DNA of 64,000 nucleotides from JBNAGF01 sp049801055. GTDB lineage: Bacteria; Pseudomonadota; Alphaproteobacteria; Rhodobacterales; Rhodobacteraceae. Location of the stretch: contig NZ_JBNAGF010000006.1 of the NCBI RefSeq assembly GCF_049801055.1, forward strand, positions 219,199 to 283,198, read 5' to 3'. Made by a program: the position numbers and the translations under genes. Shown piece by piece: positions 1 to 7,724 of this stretch. Position 1 is the first letter of the stretch. Every line of letters starts with the position of its first letter. The notes below the pieces were generated by a model. The model was given only the letters and a program-made list of their open reading frames with translations. It was not told the origin of the DNA and did no database searches.

Positions 1-2889
1 GAAATTCTCGACTATGGCGTCTATGGCTTTGCGTTGTCGCGCTTTTCCGGTCTCTGGGTCGGCCTGAAGACCATGAAGGACACGATCGAGGTCACCTCTG
101 TCGTCGATGGGCGTCCGGACCGGATGAAACTGGTGAGGCCACAGTTCGATATGCCCGAAGGGGGGCTGAACATCCGTTTGATCGACGACCGAACGCCGCA
201 GGAGGCACGGATCATCGACTACAAGCGCTTTGCGGCCGAAGCGTTTTCGCATGCCAACAAGATGGACAAGCGGATCTGGGGCAAGCCGGGTGCCAAGATC
301 GGGTTTGTTGCGGCGGGAAAGAACTGGCTGGATCTCGTCCATGCCTTTTCCCTGCTGAATATCGATGAAGTCGAGGCCGAGCGCCTCGGGATCACGACCT
401 ATAAGGTCGGGCAGGTTTTCCCGCTGGATATGCAGGGCTTCCACGATTGGGCCGAGGGGCTGGACCTGATTGTCGTCGTCGAAGAGAAACGCAAGCTCAT
501 CGAAGTTCAGATCAAGGAGGCGATTTTCGACGATCGCCGCGGGCGTCGGGTCTATGGCTGGTACAAGGGCGGGGCCGGAACGATGCACCGCGAGGAGTTG
601 TTCCCGACCCGGGGCGCGCTCGACCCGATCATGATTGCCGAAAAGATCGGCGACATCCTGATCGAAGAGGGCCGCGACTCTGATGGCATCCGGGCCGGAC
701 TCCGGGCTGTGATGGACGCAAAACGGGCTGATAATGCACAGGAAATTGCGGCGCGCCTGCCGTATTTCTGTTCGGGCTGTCCACACAACACCGGAACGAA
801 GGTGCCTGACGGGTCCCGGGCCTATGCCGGGATCGGTTGTCATTTCATGGTGCAATGGATGGATCGCGAAACCCTTGGCTATACGCATATGGGAGCCGAA
901 GGCGCGAACTGGATCGGAGAAGAGCCGTTCTCGACCACCAAGCACGTGTTCCAGAACCTCGGCGACGGAACCTACAACCACTCGGGTGTTCAGGCGATCC
1001 GGGCAGCCTTGGCCGCTGGCACCAACATCACTTACAAGATCCTGTTCAACGATGCGGTTGCAATGACCGGCGGGCAGGAAAACGAAGGCGGCTTGAGCGC
1101 CGAGCGGATCGTCGGCGAACTGAAGTCGATGGGCGTCAAACATGTCGCGGTTGTCTATGACGAAAAGGAAGACGTGAACTTTGCGGCCTTGCCCAAGGAT
1201 GTGGAAACCCACGAACGCGCCGAATTGATGAACGTGCAAGAGAAATACCGCGAGATAGAGGGTGTTTCGGCCATCGTCTACATCCAGACCTGCGCAGCCG
1301 AGAAACGCCGCCGCCGCAAGCGCGGCACCTTCCCTGATCCGGACAAGCGTGTGTTCATCAACACGGACATCTGCGAAGGCTGCGGTGATTGCGGTGTGCA
1401 ATCAAACTGCGTTTCGATTGTGCCGGCCGAGACCGAATTGGGACGAAAGCGCGCCATTGATCAGTCGAGTTGCAACAAGGATTTCTCGTGCGTGAAAGGA
1501 TTCTGCCCGTCCTTTGTGACGCTGGAGGGCGCAAAGATCCGCAAGGAGGCCACGACCGAGATCGACCTGCCGGACCTGCCGCAGCCCTTACTGCCCGAGA
1601 TCAAGGGCACGCATAATGTGGTGATAACAGGCGTCGGCGGAACCGGCGTGGTCACCATCGGGGCGGTGTTAGCGCAGGCCGCGCAACTGGATGGCAAGGG
1701 CGCCGGCATGATGGAGATGGCCGGTCTGGCTCAGAAGGGTGGCGCGGTGCATATCCATTGCCGGCTGGCCGAAAAGCCCGAGGATATCAGCGCGATCCGC
1801 GTGGCCACCGGCGAATGCGACGCTCTCATTGGCGGTGATCTGGTGGTCAGCGCCGGTGCCAAGACCATTGGCCTTCTGCGCGGTGGATCGGCAGGGGCCG
1901 TTGTCAACAATCACGAGATCATCACTGGCGATTTCACCCGCAACACCGAATTTCAGATCCCGTCCGACCGGCTGGAACTTGCACTGGAAGCGCGGCTGAA
2001 GGATCGTCTGGCCCTGTTCGACGCGTCTGAACTGGCCCGGGCGGTGATGGGAGATTCGATCTTTTCGAACATGATGGTTTTTGGGGCGGCGTGGCAGCGG
2101 GGGCTGCTGCCGATCCGGCACCAGGCGATCTGGGACGCGATCGAAATGAACGGCGCGGCGGTGGACCGTAATCAGCGTGCTTTCGAAATCGGCCGCTGGG
2201 CGGTGGAGCATCCCGAAGAGGTGGCGAAGATCCTCACACCTGCGATCGTCGATCTGCCGAAGACACCGGATCAGAAAATCGATTTTCGGGCGGATCATCT
2301 GGTGCTTTATCAGGGCAAGAGGTTGGCAAAACGATATCGCAGGATGCTGGATGGGATCGAGGATTCGGATTTGAAGCTCGCGGTTGCAGAGGGCTATCAC
2401 AAACTGTTGTCCTACAAGGACGAATACGAAGTCGCGCGCCTGCTTCTGTCGAGCCGGGAAAAGGCGAAGAATGAGTTTGATGGTGATCTGAAAATGACCT
2501 TTCATCTGGCGCCCCCGGTACTGGGCGGCAAAGGACCGGATGGTCGCCCCAAGAAACGCGAGTTCGGCGAATGGATGGAAACAACGTTCAAACTGCTAGC
2601 GCGGATGAAGGGCCTGCGCGGCACGCCGCTGGACGTCTTCGGATACTCTGCCGAGCGCCGGATGGAGCGTGCTTTGATCCGGCAATACGAAAAGGACATG
2701 AAGTCGGTGTTGCCGTCGGTCACAGCCGACAATCGTGACATTGCCGTCGCGCTGGCCCGATTGCCGCTGGATATCCGGGGCTTTGGTCCAGTGAAACAGG
2801 CCAACGAGGCCAAGGCGGCCAAGCGCCGCGAGGAATTGCTGGCGGCCTTCCGTGCCGGTGGGCCGGAGCTCGAGAAAGCGGCTGAGTAA
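1..2889 (+). CDS. Indolepyruvate ferredoxin oxidoreductase, fused subunits (5' partial)
   Basis: The enzyme oxidatively decarboxylates aryl-pyruvates made by aromatic amino acid transamination to aryl-acetyl-CoA, reducing ferredoxin. The frame is open from base 1, so the N-terminal pyrimidine-binding part is outside the window; 962 residues are visible. Seen in order: a TPP-binding region with CSGCPHNT and GIGCH (near residues 257-280), a 4Fe-4S cysteine cluster CEGCGDC plus further cysteines (about 456-505), and a gamma domain beginning GVGGTGVVT (about 543). The alpha and gamma parts sit in one chain, the usual proteobacterial arrangement (family knowledge). It is followed after 82 bases by an acyltransferase gene with no obvious functional link. 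The identity is secure; the real start cannot be seen. Confidence 0.93.
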   Translation, partial: EILDYGVYGFALSRFSGLWVGLKTMKDTIEVTSVVDGRPDRMKLVRPQFDMPEGGLNIRLIDDRTPQEARIIDYKRFAAEAFSHANKMDKRIWGKPGAKIGFVAAGKNWLDLVHAFSLLNIDEVEAERLGITTYKVGQVFPLDMQGFHDWAEGLDLIVVVEEKRKLIEVQIKEAIFDDRRGRRVYGWYKGGAGTMHREELFPTRGALDPIMIAEKIGDILIEEGRDSDGIRAGLRAVMDAKRADNAQEIAARLPYFCSGCPHNTGTKVPDGSRAYAGIGCHFMVQWMDRETLGYTHMGAEGANWIGEEPFSTTKHVFQNLGDGTYNHSGVQAIRAALAAGTNITYKILFNDAVAMTGGQENEGGLSAERIVGELKSMGVKHVAVVYDEKEDVNFAALPKDVETHERAELMNVQEKYREIEGVSAIVYIQTCAAEKRRRRKRGTFPDPDKRVFINTDICEGCGDCGVQSNCVSIVPAETELGRKRAIDQSSCNKDFSCVKGFCPSFVTLEGAKIRKEATTEIDLPDLPQPLLPEIKGTHNVVITGVGGTGVVTIGAVLAQAAQLDGKGAGMMEMAGLAQKGGAVHIHCRLAEKPEDISAIRVATGECDALIGGDLVVSAGAKTIGLLRGGSAGAVVNNHEIITGDFTRNTEFQIPSDRLELALEARLKDRLALFDASELARAVMGDSIFSNMMVFGAAWQRGLLPIRHQAIWDAIEMNGAAVDRNQRAFEIGRWAVEHPEEVAKILTPAIVDLPKTPDQKIDFRADHLVLYQGKRLAKRYRRMLDGIEDSDLKLAVAEGYHKLLSYKDEYEVARLLLSSREKAKNEFDGDLKMTFHLAPPVLGGKGPDGRPKKREFGEWMETTFKLLARMKGLRGTPLDVFGYSAERRMERALIRQYEKDMKSVLPSVTADNRDIAVALARLPLDIRGFGPVKQANEAKAAKRREELLAAFRAGGPELEKAAE

Positions 2890-2923
2890 AACCGTCACGG
2901 TCCCGACACCTGCGCTAGGCAAA

Positions 2924-2962
2924 CTCCGGGTGTGCCCTTAATTACCCAAGGGCAACCCGGAG
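2924..2962 (+). promoter_or_regulatory. Long hairpin whose 3' arm holds the ribosome binding site of the acyltransferase gene
   Basis: CTCCGGGT (2924-2931), a one-base bulge, and TGCCCTT (2933-2939) pair with AAGGGCA (2948-2954) and ACCCGGAG (2955-2962) around an 8-base loop, giving 15 base pairs. There is no T-run, so it is a poor intrinsic terminator. The GGAG at 2959-2962 sits nine bases before the ATG at 2972 and is fully paired, so it could restrict translation. It could also protect the 3' end of the upstream mRNA. Confidence 0.6.
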
Positions 2963-2971
2963 ATCCGTGAC

Positions 2972-3850
2972 ATGCCGACGCGACGCCACATTGCCCGCGA
3001 CATTTCATATGCCCACTCGGCAGAAACCCGCAGTGGCCGAGCCGTGATCCGCCTGATGGAGAACACTACGGGGCGGCTGCGCCTGATCCGCCGGGCCAGC
3101 GGTTACGAGCAGGAAGTGGCAAGCGGCCGCGATTTCTGGGAGGTGATAGTCGAACGATACGGGCTGACTCTGGATGTGGTCGGAGGCGCATTGTCGAACA
3201 TCCCGCCGGATCGGCCTGTGATCCTGATCGCCAATCACCCTTACGGCATTCTCGACGGCCTGGTGATGGGCCATATCCTTGCCCGAACGCGGGGGGATTT
3301 CCGCATTCTCGCCAATTCCGTGTTCCGCAAGGCCGAGGACCTGAACCGGATCGTGCTGCCGATCTCGTTTGACGACAGCCGCGAAGCGATGCGCCTGAAT
3401 CTCGAGACCCGCAGCAAGGCACTGGACTATCTTAGGCAAGGCGGTGCGATCGGGGTTTTTCCGGGCGGCACCGTTTCGACCGGGGCCCGGCCGTTTTCGC
3501 ATCCGATGGACCCGGGCTGGCGTGGCTTTACCGCGCGGATGGTGAGCAAATCCGAGGCAGTTGTCGTTCCGCTGTTTTTCGACGGGCATACCAGTCGGCT
3601 GTTCCAGATCGCCAGCCACCTCCATCAAACCCTGCGCATGGGCCTGCTGATCAAGGAGTTCAAGAAACGGGTGGACACGCCGATACGTGTGGTCATCGGA
3701 GAGCCGATCCAACGCGACATTCTCGACCCATTGGCGAAAGACTCCCGGCAGATGATGGATTTTCTGCGCAAAGCCACGTATGAGCTGTCTCCGACACCGC
3801 TGGAATCTTTTGATTACGGCTATGAGTTCGAGGAGCGGCACCGGGCCTGA
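2972..3850 (+). CDS. PlsC-like acyltransferase (lysophospholipid acyltransferase family)
   Basis: A 292-residue protein with a glycerolipid acyltransferase core: NHPYGILDG (about residues 88-96, the His/Asp catalytic block), the glycerol-binding-like block VFPGGTVSTG (about 161-170) and a later IGEPI motif. Such enzymes transfer an acyl chain to a lysophospholipid or lyso-ornithine-type acceptor at the inner membrane (family knowledge). The catalytic block has five residues between His and Asp rather than the common four, as in the hemolysin-like branch. The start at 2972 has a GGAG nine bases upstream. murI follows 18 bases after the stop, suggesting co-transcription and an envelope role. 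The substrate is not determinable here. Confidence 0.8.
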   Translation: MPTRRHIARDISYAHSAETRSGRAVIRLMENTTGRLRLIRRASGYEQEVASGRDFWEVIVERYGLTLDVVGGALSNIPPDRPVILIANHPYGILDGLVMGHILARTRGDFRILANSVFRKAEDLNRIVLPISFDDSREAMRLNLETRSKALDYLRQGGAIGVFPGGTVSTGARPFSHPMDPGWRGFTARMVSKSEAVVVPLFFDGHTSRLFQIASHLHQTLRMGLLIKEFKKRVDTPIRVVIGEPIQRDILDPLAKDSRQMMDFLRKATYELSPTPLESFDYGYEFEERHRA

Positions 3851-3868
3851 CCCGGTACGGTAAGGCAG

Positions 3869-4678
3869 ATGGCAGTAGGCATATTCGATTCGGGACTGGG
3901 CGGGCTGACCGTTCTGAACGCCGCGCAGACGCGGTTGCCCGATGTGGAGTTCCTGTATTTCGCGGACAGCGCCCACGCACCATATGGCGTGCGGGACGCA
4001 GAAGATATCTATCAGCTGACCCGTTCGGCTGTGAATGATCTGTGGAACCGGGGGTGCAACCTCGTGATCCTTGCCTGCAACACCGCGAGCGCCGCCGCCC
4101 TGCGCCGGATGCAGGAAGAGGGCGTGCCCGAGGGCAAGCGTGTGCTGGGTGTGTTCGTCCCGCTGATCGAGGCCTTGACTGAACGGCAATGGGGCGACAA
4201 CTCGCCACCTCGTGAGGTTGAGACCAAGCACGTCGCGTTGTTCGCCACGCCTGCGACAGTCTCGAGCCGGGCCTTTCAGCGGGAACTGGCATTTCGGGCG
4301 ATCGGTGTCGATGTCGAGGCGCAAAGCTGTGGCGGGGTTGTTGATGCCATCGAGGACGGCGACATGATCCTTGCCGAGGCACTGGTCCGGTCACACGTGG
4401 ACGCACTGAAGCGCAAGATGCCTCACCCGCAGGCGGCTATTCTCGGCTGCACGCATTACCCGCTGATGGAAAAGAGTTTTCAGGAGGCACTGGGACCGGG
4501 GGTCAAGGTTTTCCGTCAGGGTTCGCTGGTGGCTGACAGCCTTGTAGACTATCTGGGCCGGCATCCAGACATGGCCGGCGCCGGCAAGGGTGGGTACCTC
4601 ACCACTGGAGATCCCCGCAGGGTAAGCGACCGGGCAACGCAGTTTCTTCGACGACAGATCTCGTTTGAAGCGGCCTGA
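3869..4678 (+). CDS. murI: Glutamate racemase
   Basis: Interconverts L- and D-glutamate to supply D-Glu for peptidoglycan stem peptides in the cytoplasm. The 269-residue protein begins with the family motif FDSGLGGLTV, has the first catalytic cysteine in ACNTASA (about residue 70) and the second in GCTHYP (about residue 194); both are intact, as is the early DSAHAPYG block. Length is normal. It lies 18 bases downstream of the acyltransferase and is probably transcribed with it. It ends before two hairpins, the second with a short T-run, that separate it from argC. Confidence 0.95.
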   Translation: MAVGIFDSGLGGLTVLNAAQTRLPDVEFLYFADSAHAPYGVRDAEDIYQLTRSAVNDLWNRGCNLVILACNTASAAALRRMQEEGVPEGKRVLGVFVPLIEALTERQWGDNSPPREVETKHVALFATPATVSSRAFQRELAFRAIGVDVEAQSCGGVVDAIEDGDMILAEALVRSHVDALKRKMPHPQAAILGCTHYPLMEKSFQEALGPGVKVFRQGSLVADSLVDYLGRHPDMAGAGKGGYLTTGDPRRVSDRATQFLRRQISFEAA

Positions 4679-4717
4679 AGCCGGGTCGGCCGTGATCGAT
4701 CTGACTTAGGTCAAGGC

Positions 4718-4765
4718 GGACGCCTGCGCGGCGTCCTATTGCAGCCGCAGCACTCCTGCGGTTTT
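4718..4765 (+). terminator. Tandem hairpins ending the acyltransferase-murI unit
   Basis: First hairpin GGACGCC (4718-4724) / GGCGTCC (4730-4736), loop of five. Second hairpin CCGCAG (4745-4750) / CTGCGG (4756-4761), loop CACTC, followed directly by TTTT (4762-4765). The second has intrinsic terminator form, though with a short T-run. It lies 40-87 bases after the murI stop and before argC. Confidence 0.6.
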
Positions 4766-4797
4766 GATGAACACCACGAAACATGAAGAGGTCTGAC

Positions 4798-5826
4798 ATG
4801 ACCCACAAAATCGCGATCCTTGGCGCCAGCGGTTACACCGGCGCGGAACTGGTGCGGCTTCTGGCCGGTCACCCGAATATGGAAATCGTTGCGCTGTCGG
4901 CCGAACGCAAGGCCGGTCAGACCATGGCGCAAGTGTTTCCGCACCTGCGGCACATGCAGCTACCAACCCTGTGCAAGATTTCCGAAATCAATTTCTCCGG
5001 GATCGACCTGTGTTTCTGCGCATTGCCGCACAAGACCAGTCAGGAGATCATCCGAGAGCTGCCCAAGACACTGAAAATCGTCGATCTTTCGGCTGATTTC
5101 CGGTTGCGGGACCCGGCAGAATACCAAAAATGGTATGGTAACCCTCACGTCGCACTGGCCCAGCAGGCCGAGGCGGTATACGGCCTGACCGAATTTTACC
5201 GGGATGAAATCCGCGAAGCCCGGCTGGTGGCCGGAACCGGCTGCAACGCCGCGACCGGGCAATATGTGCTGCGGCCGCTGATCTCGGCCGGAGTGATCGA
5301 CCTTGACGATATCATCCTTGATCTCAAATGCGCCGTTTCCGGTGCTGGCCGGTCGCTCAAGGAAAATCTGCTGCACGCGGAACTGAGCGAGGGCTACAAC
5401 GCCTATGCAATCGGCGGAACCCATCGGCATCTGGGCGAGTTCGATCAGGAATTCTCAAAAATTGCCGGCCGTTCGGTCCACGTTCAGTTCACACCGCATC
5501 TGGTTCCGGCCAACCGGGGCATTCTGGCGACCACCTACGTAAAAGGCGACCCGCAAAGCGTATATGAAACGCTCTGCGCCGCCTATGAGAAAGAACCTTT
5601 CATCGAGATGCTTCCCTTTGGAGAGGCGCCGTCGACCCATCATGTGCGGGGCTCGAATTTCTGCCATATCGGCGTCACGGCGGATCGGATCGAGCGTCGC
5701 GCTATCGTGGTCGGAGCGCTCGACAACCTGACCAAGGGCAGCAGCGGTCAGGCCTTGCAGAATGCCAATCTGATGTTAGGTGAAGCTGAAACCACGGGGT
5801 TGATGATGCCCCCCCTGTTCCCATGA
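4798..5826 (+). CDS. argC: N-acetyl-gamma-glutamyl-phosphate reductase
   Basis: Third step of arginine biosynthesis: NADPH-dependent reduction of N-acetyl-glutamyl phosphate to the semialdehyde. The 342-residue protein matches the longer (type 1) ArgC. It shows the nucleotide-binding GASGYTGAEL near the N-terminus, catalytic Cys149 in GTGCNAATG, and the HRHLGE histidine block. An in-frame ATG lies 15 bases upstream at 4783, but AGAGG at 4786-4790 is correctly spaced for 4798, and the protein then begins MTHKIAILGAS as expected. ccmE starts eight bases after the stop, so arginine and cytochrome c maturation genes probably share a transcript. Confidence 0.95.
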   Translation: MTHKIAILGASGYTGAELVRLLAGHPNMEIVALSAERKAGQTMAQVFPHLRHMQLPTLCKISEINFSGIDLCFCALPHKTSQEIIRELPKTLKIVDLSADFRLRDPAEYQKWYGNPHVALAQQAEAVYGLTEFYRDEIREARLVAGTGCNAATGQYVLRPLISAGVIDLDDIILDLKCAVSGAGRSLKENLLHAELSEGYNAYAIGGTHRHLGEFDQEFSKIAGRSVHVQFTPHLVPANRGILATTYVKGDPQSVYETLCAAYEKEPFIEMLPFGEAPSTHHVRGSNFCHIGVTADRIERRAIVVGALDNLTKGSSGQALQNANLMLGEAETTGLMMPPLFP

Positions 5827-5833
5827 GGACGGT

Positions 5834-6280
5834 ATGAAATCGCTGAAGAAACAACGCCGTATTCAAGTGGTCCTTCTCGCGGTGGTTGCCCTGATCGCGG
5901 CGACCGGCCTGATCGGTTACGCGATGCGCGACGGTATCAACTACTTCCGGTCTCCCAGCCAGCTGGTCGAGGAACCGCCAAAATCGACCGAGGTTTTTCG
6001 TATCGGCGGTCTTGTCGAAGAAGGCTCTTTGCAGCGTGGTCAGGGGGAAACGGTCCGGTTCTCGGTCACGGATGGCGGGGCCAGTGTGCCGGTTGTCTTT
6101 ACCGGCGTGCTGCCAGATCTCTTTGCCGAGAATCAGGGAATGGTCGGGACCGGAAAGTTTGTGGACGGGGTTTTTGTAGCTTCGAAAATCCTCGCCAAAC
6201 ATGACGAGACCTACATGCCAAAAGAGGTTGTGGACGCGCTGAAAGAGCAGGGTGTCTATCAGGAGCCGGAAGGCAGCTGA
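5834..6280 (+). CDS. ccmE: Cytochrome c maturation protein CcmE (heme chaperone)
   Basis: Periplasmic, membrane-anchored heme chaperone that holds heme covalently and delivers it to the CcmFH ligation complex. In 148 residues there is one N-terminal transmembrane segment (about 10-29), an OB-fold domain, and the heme-binding His123 in AKHDETYMP with the conserved Tyr four residues on. Length is typical. It lies eight bases after argC. ccmF and ccmH follow after an inserted lysis cassette; ccmABC and ccmG are not in this window. Confidence 0.95.
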   Translation: MKSLKKQRRIQVVLLAVVALIAATGLIGYAMRDGINYFRSPSQLVEEPPKSTEVFRIGGLVEEGSLQRGQGETVRFSVTDGGASVPVVFTGVLPDLFAENQGMVGTGKFVDGVFVASKILAKHDETYMPKEVVDALKEQGVYQEPEGS

Positions 6281-6434
6281 CACCTAACCGCCGGGGGCAG
6301 AGGCCCATCGGCGGGCAGATGCACATGTCTCCATTCGGGCGTTGCGCGGTCAGGCCGGGCAGCGCCCTTTCTGTTTCACCGTGGTTAACCGGGATGTTTC
6401 AGCTTTTGCGCCATCTCATTCCGGAGGGGCTTTG

Positions 6435-7046
6435 ATGCAGGATGTGCGGCAGATGGCAGAAGAGATCGTGACGCGGGAAGGCGGGTTCGTGAACGACCCG
6501 GATGATCCGGGCGGCGCGACCCGATGGGGCGTTACCGTGCACACCATGCGGCGGCTTGGTCTGGATCTCGACGGAGATGGTCTTGTCGAAGCCAATGACG
6601 TGCGCAGGCTGAGCCGTGCCAAGGCCGTCGAGATCTTTCTGGAACACTATTTCAGACGCCCCCGGATTTCGGAGATGCCGGTGGCCTTGCAGGCCAGCCT
6701 GTTCGACATGCAGGTGAATGCTGGGACCAATGCCGTGAAGATCCTTCAGCGGCTATTGTGTGACATGGGATATCGGGTGGCCGTGGACGGTGTGATCGGC
6801 CCGCAAACATTGCAGGCGACGCGGGATGCGTCACGGCCGGACCCCGCAGCCTTGCGCGATGCGTATGGGGTGGCACGTCGGAACTACTATTTCCGGCTGG
6901 CAGACCGGCGGCCCGCGTTGCGGAAATACGTGCGCAGGCGATCGGGCGGCAAGGGGGGCTGGATCAGGCGTGCCGAAGAGTTCCTGTCACCACAGTTTCA
7001 CCTGACCGGAAGCCAGTTTCGGGAAAGGATCTCGGCATGGGGATGA
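6435..7046 (+). CDS. GH108-type N-acetylmuramidase (endolysin)
   Basis: Peptidoglycan-cleaving muramidase of the glycoside hydrolase 108 family. The 203-residue protein has the family signature near the N-terminus (REGGFVNDPDDPGG, catalytic Glu15), then a substrate-groove region and a C-terminal part with DGVIGPQTL resembling a peptidoglycan-binding fold. The frame is open upstream to 6342, but GGAGGGG at 6423-6429 is well placed for ATG 6435. There is no signal peptide, so export would depend on the holin encoded next, which it overlaps by ten bases. Endolysin-holin pairs of this type release gene transfer agent particles in Rhodobacter capsulatus (established). The same role here is inferred. 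Confidence 0.88.
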   Translation: MQDVRQMAEEIVTREGGFVNDPDDPGGATRWGVTVHTMRRLGLDLDGDGLVEANDVRRLSRAKAVEIFLEHYFRRPRISEMPVALQASLFDMQVNAGTNAVKILQRLLCDMGYRVAVDGVIGPQTLQATRDASRPDPAALRDAYGVARRNYYFRLADRRPALRKYVRRRSGGKGGWIRRAEEFLSPQFHLTGSQFRERISAWG

Positions 7047-7615
7047 TCGCGGGTCTATTCGATCTTTTGTTTGGGGGCGGGCGCAACCTTGTCCGCGAAA
7101 CGGCCGAAGTGTTCGTCGAGAACTCGGAGGCGGAGGCACAGCGCGCCCATGACGCGGGGAATGCGGCCCTGCAGCAGTTTGCGGCCGAATTTGCCAGATC
7201 CCAAACTACGGGGTTCGATCGCTTCATGGACGGGCTCAACAGGGTGCCGCGCCCTGCCTTGGCGCTTGGCACGCTCGGTCTGTTTGTGGCCGCGATGGCA
7301 GACCCCGTCTGGTTCGCTGAAAGAATGCACGGGATTGCGCTGGTGCCCGAACCTTTGTGGTGGTTGCTTGGGGTGATCGTGTCGTTCTATTTTGGATCCA
7401 GGCATCAGCGGAAATCTCAGGAATTTCAGCGAGATATCGCCGCTACTTTATCTCGGACTCCGCAGGTTGTTCGCGGGTTGTCTGATCTTCGGTCTCGGAC
7501 GGCGCAGAGCCCGGGCGCGGCTGGCAGCGGCACCGAAGCAAACCTGACGCTGGCAGCGATGGAGCCTGAACCGAACCCGGCGCTGGAGGCATGGCGGCGC
7601 AAGCGTTCGGCCTGA
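7037..7615 (+). CDS. Holin family protein
   Basis: A 192-residue protein with a short hydrophobic/amphipathic N-terminus (MGMIAGLFDLLFGG), a helical Ala/Glu-rich stretch, two predicted transmembrane segments (about 73-92 and 103-119) around the conserved ADPVWF and EPLWWLLG blocks, and a charged C-terminal tail. This layout matches the roseobacter holin family that accompanies GH108 muramidases. It overlaps the muramidase gene by ten bases, so the two are translationally linked. It would make pores that let the signal-less muramidase reach the cell wall. The neighbours are respiratory assembly genes, not phage genes. Confidence 0.8.
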   Translation: MGMIAGLFDLLFGGGRNLVRETAEVFVENSEAEAQRAHDAGNAALQQFAAEFARSQTTGFDRFMDGLNRVPRPALALGTLGLFVAAMADPVWFAERMHGIALVPEPLWWLLGVIVSFYFGSRHQRKSQEFQRDIAATLSRTPQVVRGLSDLRSRTAQSPGAAGSGTEANLTLAAMEPEPNPALEAWRRKRSA

Positions 7616-7724
7616 GCCATCAGTCCGCCCCGTTGAGATTGCGACAATCGGGCCGGGCGGACATGCGGTCACAATGCTGCGTTTGCCATTGGCCCCGCCG
7701 AGGTGTCGGACTATACATCCGAAC

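Noticed and set aside
1669..2505. Minus-strand open frame of 278 codons opposite the oxidoreductase
   Set aside because: It overlaps the well-supported gamma domain of the oxidoreductase and has no family features.
3005..4324. Minus-strand open frame of 439 codons opposite the acyltransferase and murI
   Set aside because: Both plus-strand genes have clear catalytic motifs; the antisense product is rich in Arg, His, Gln and Pro without domain features.
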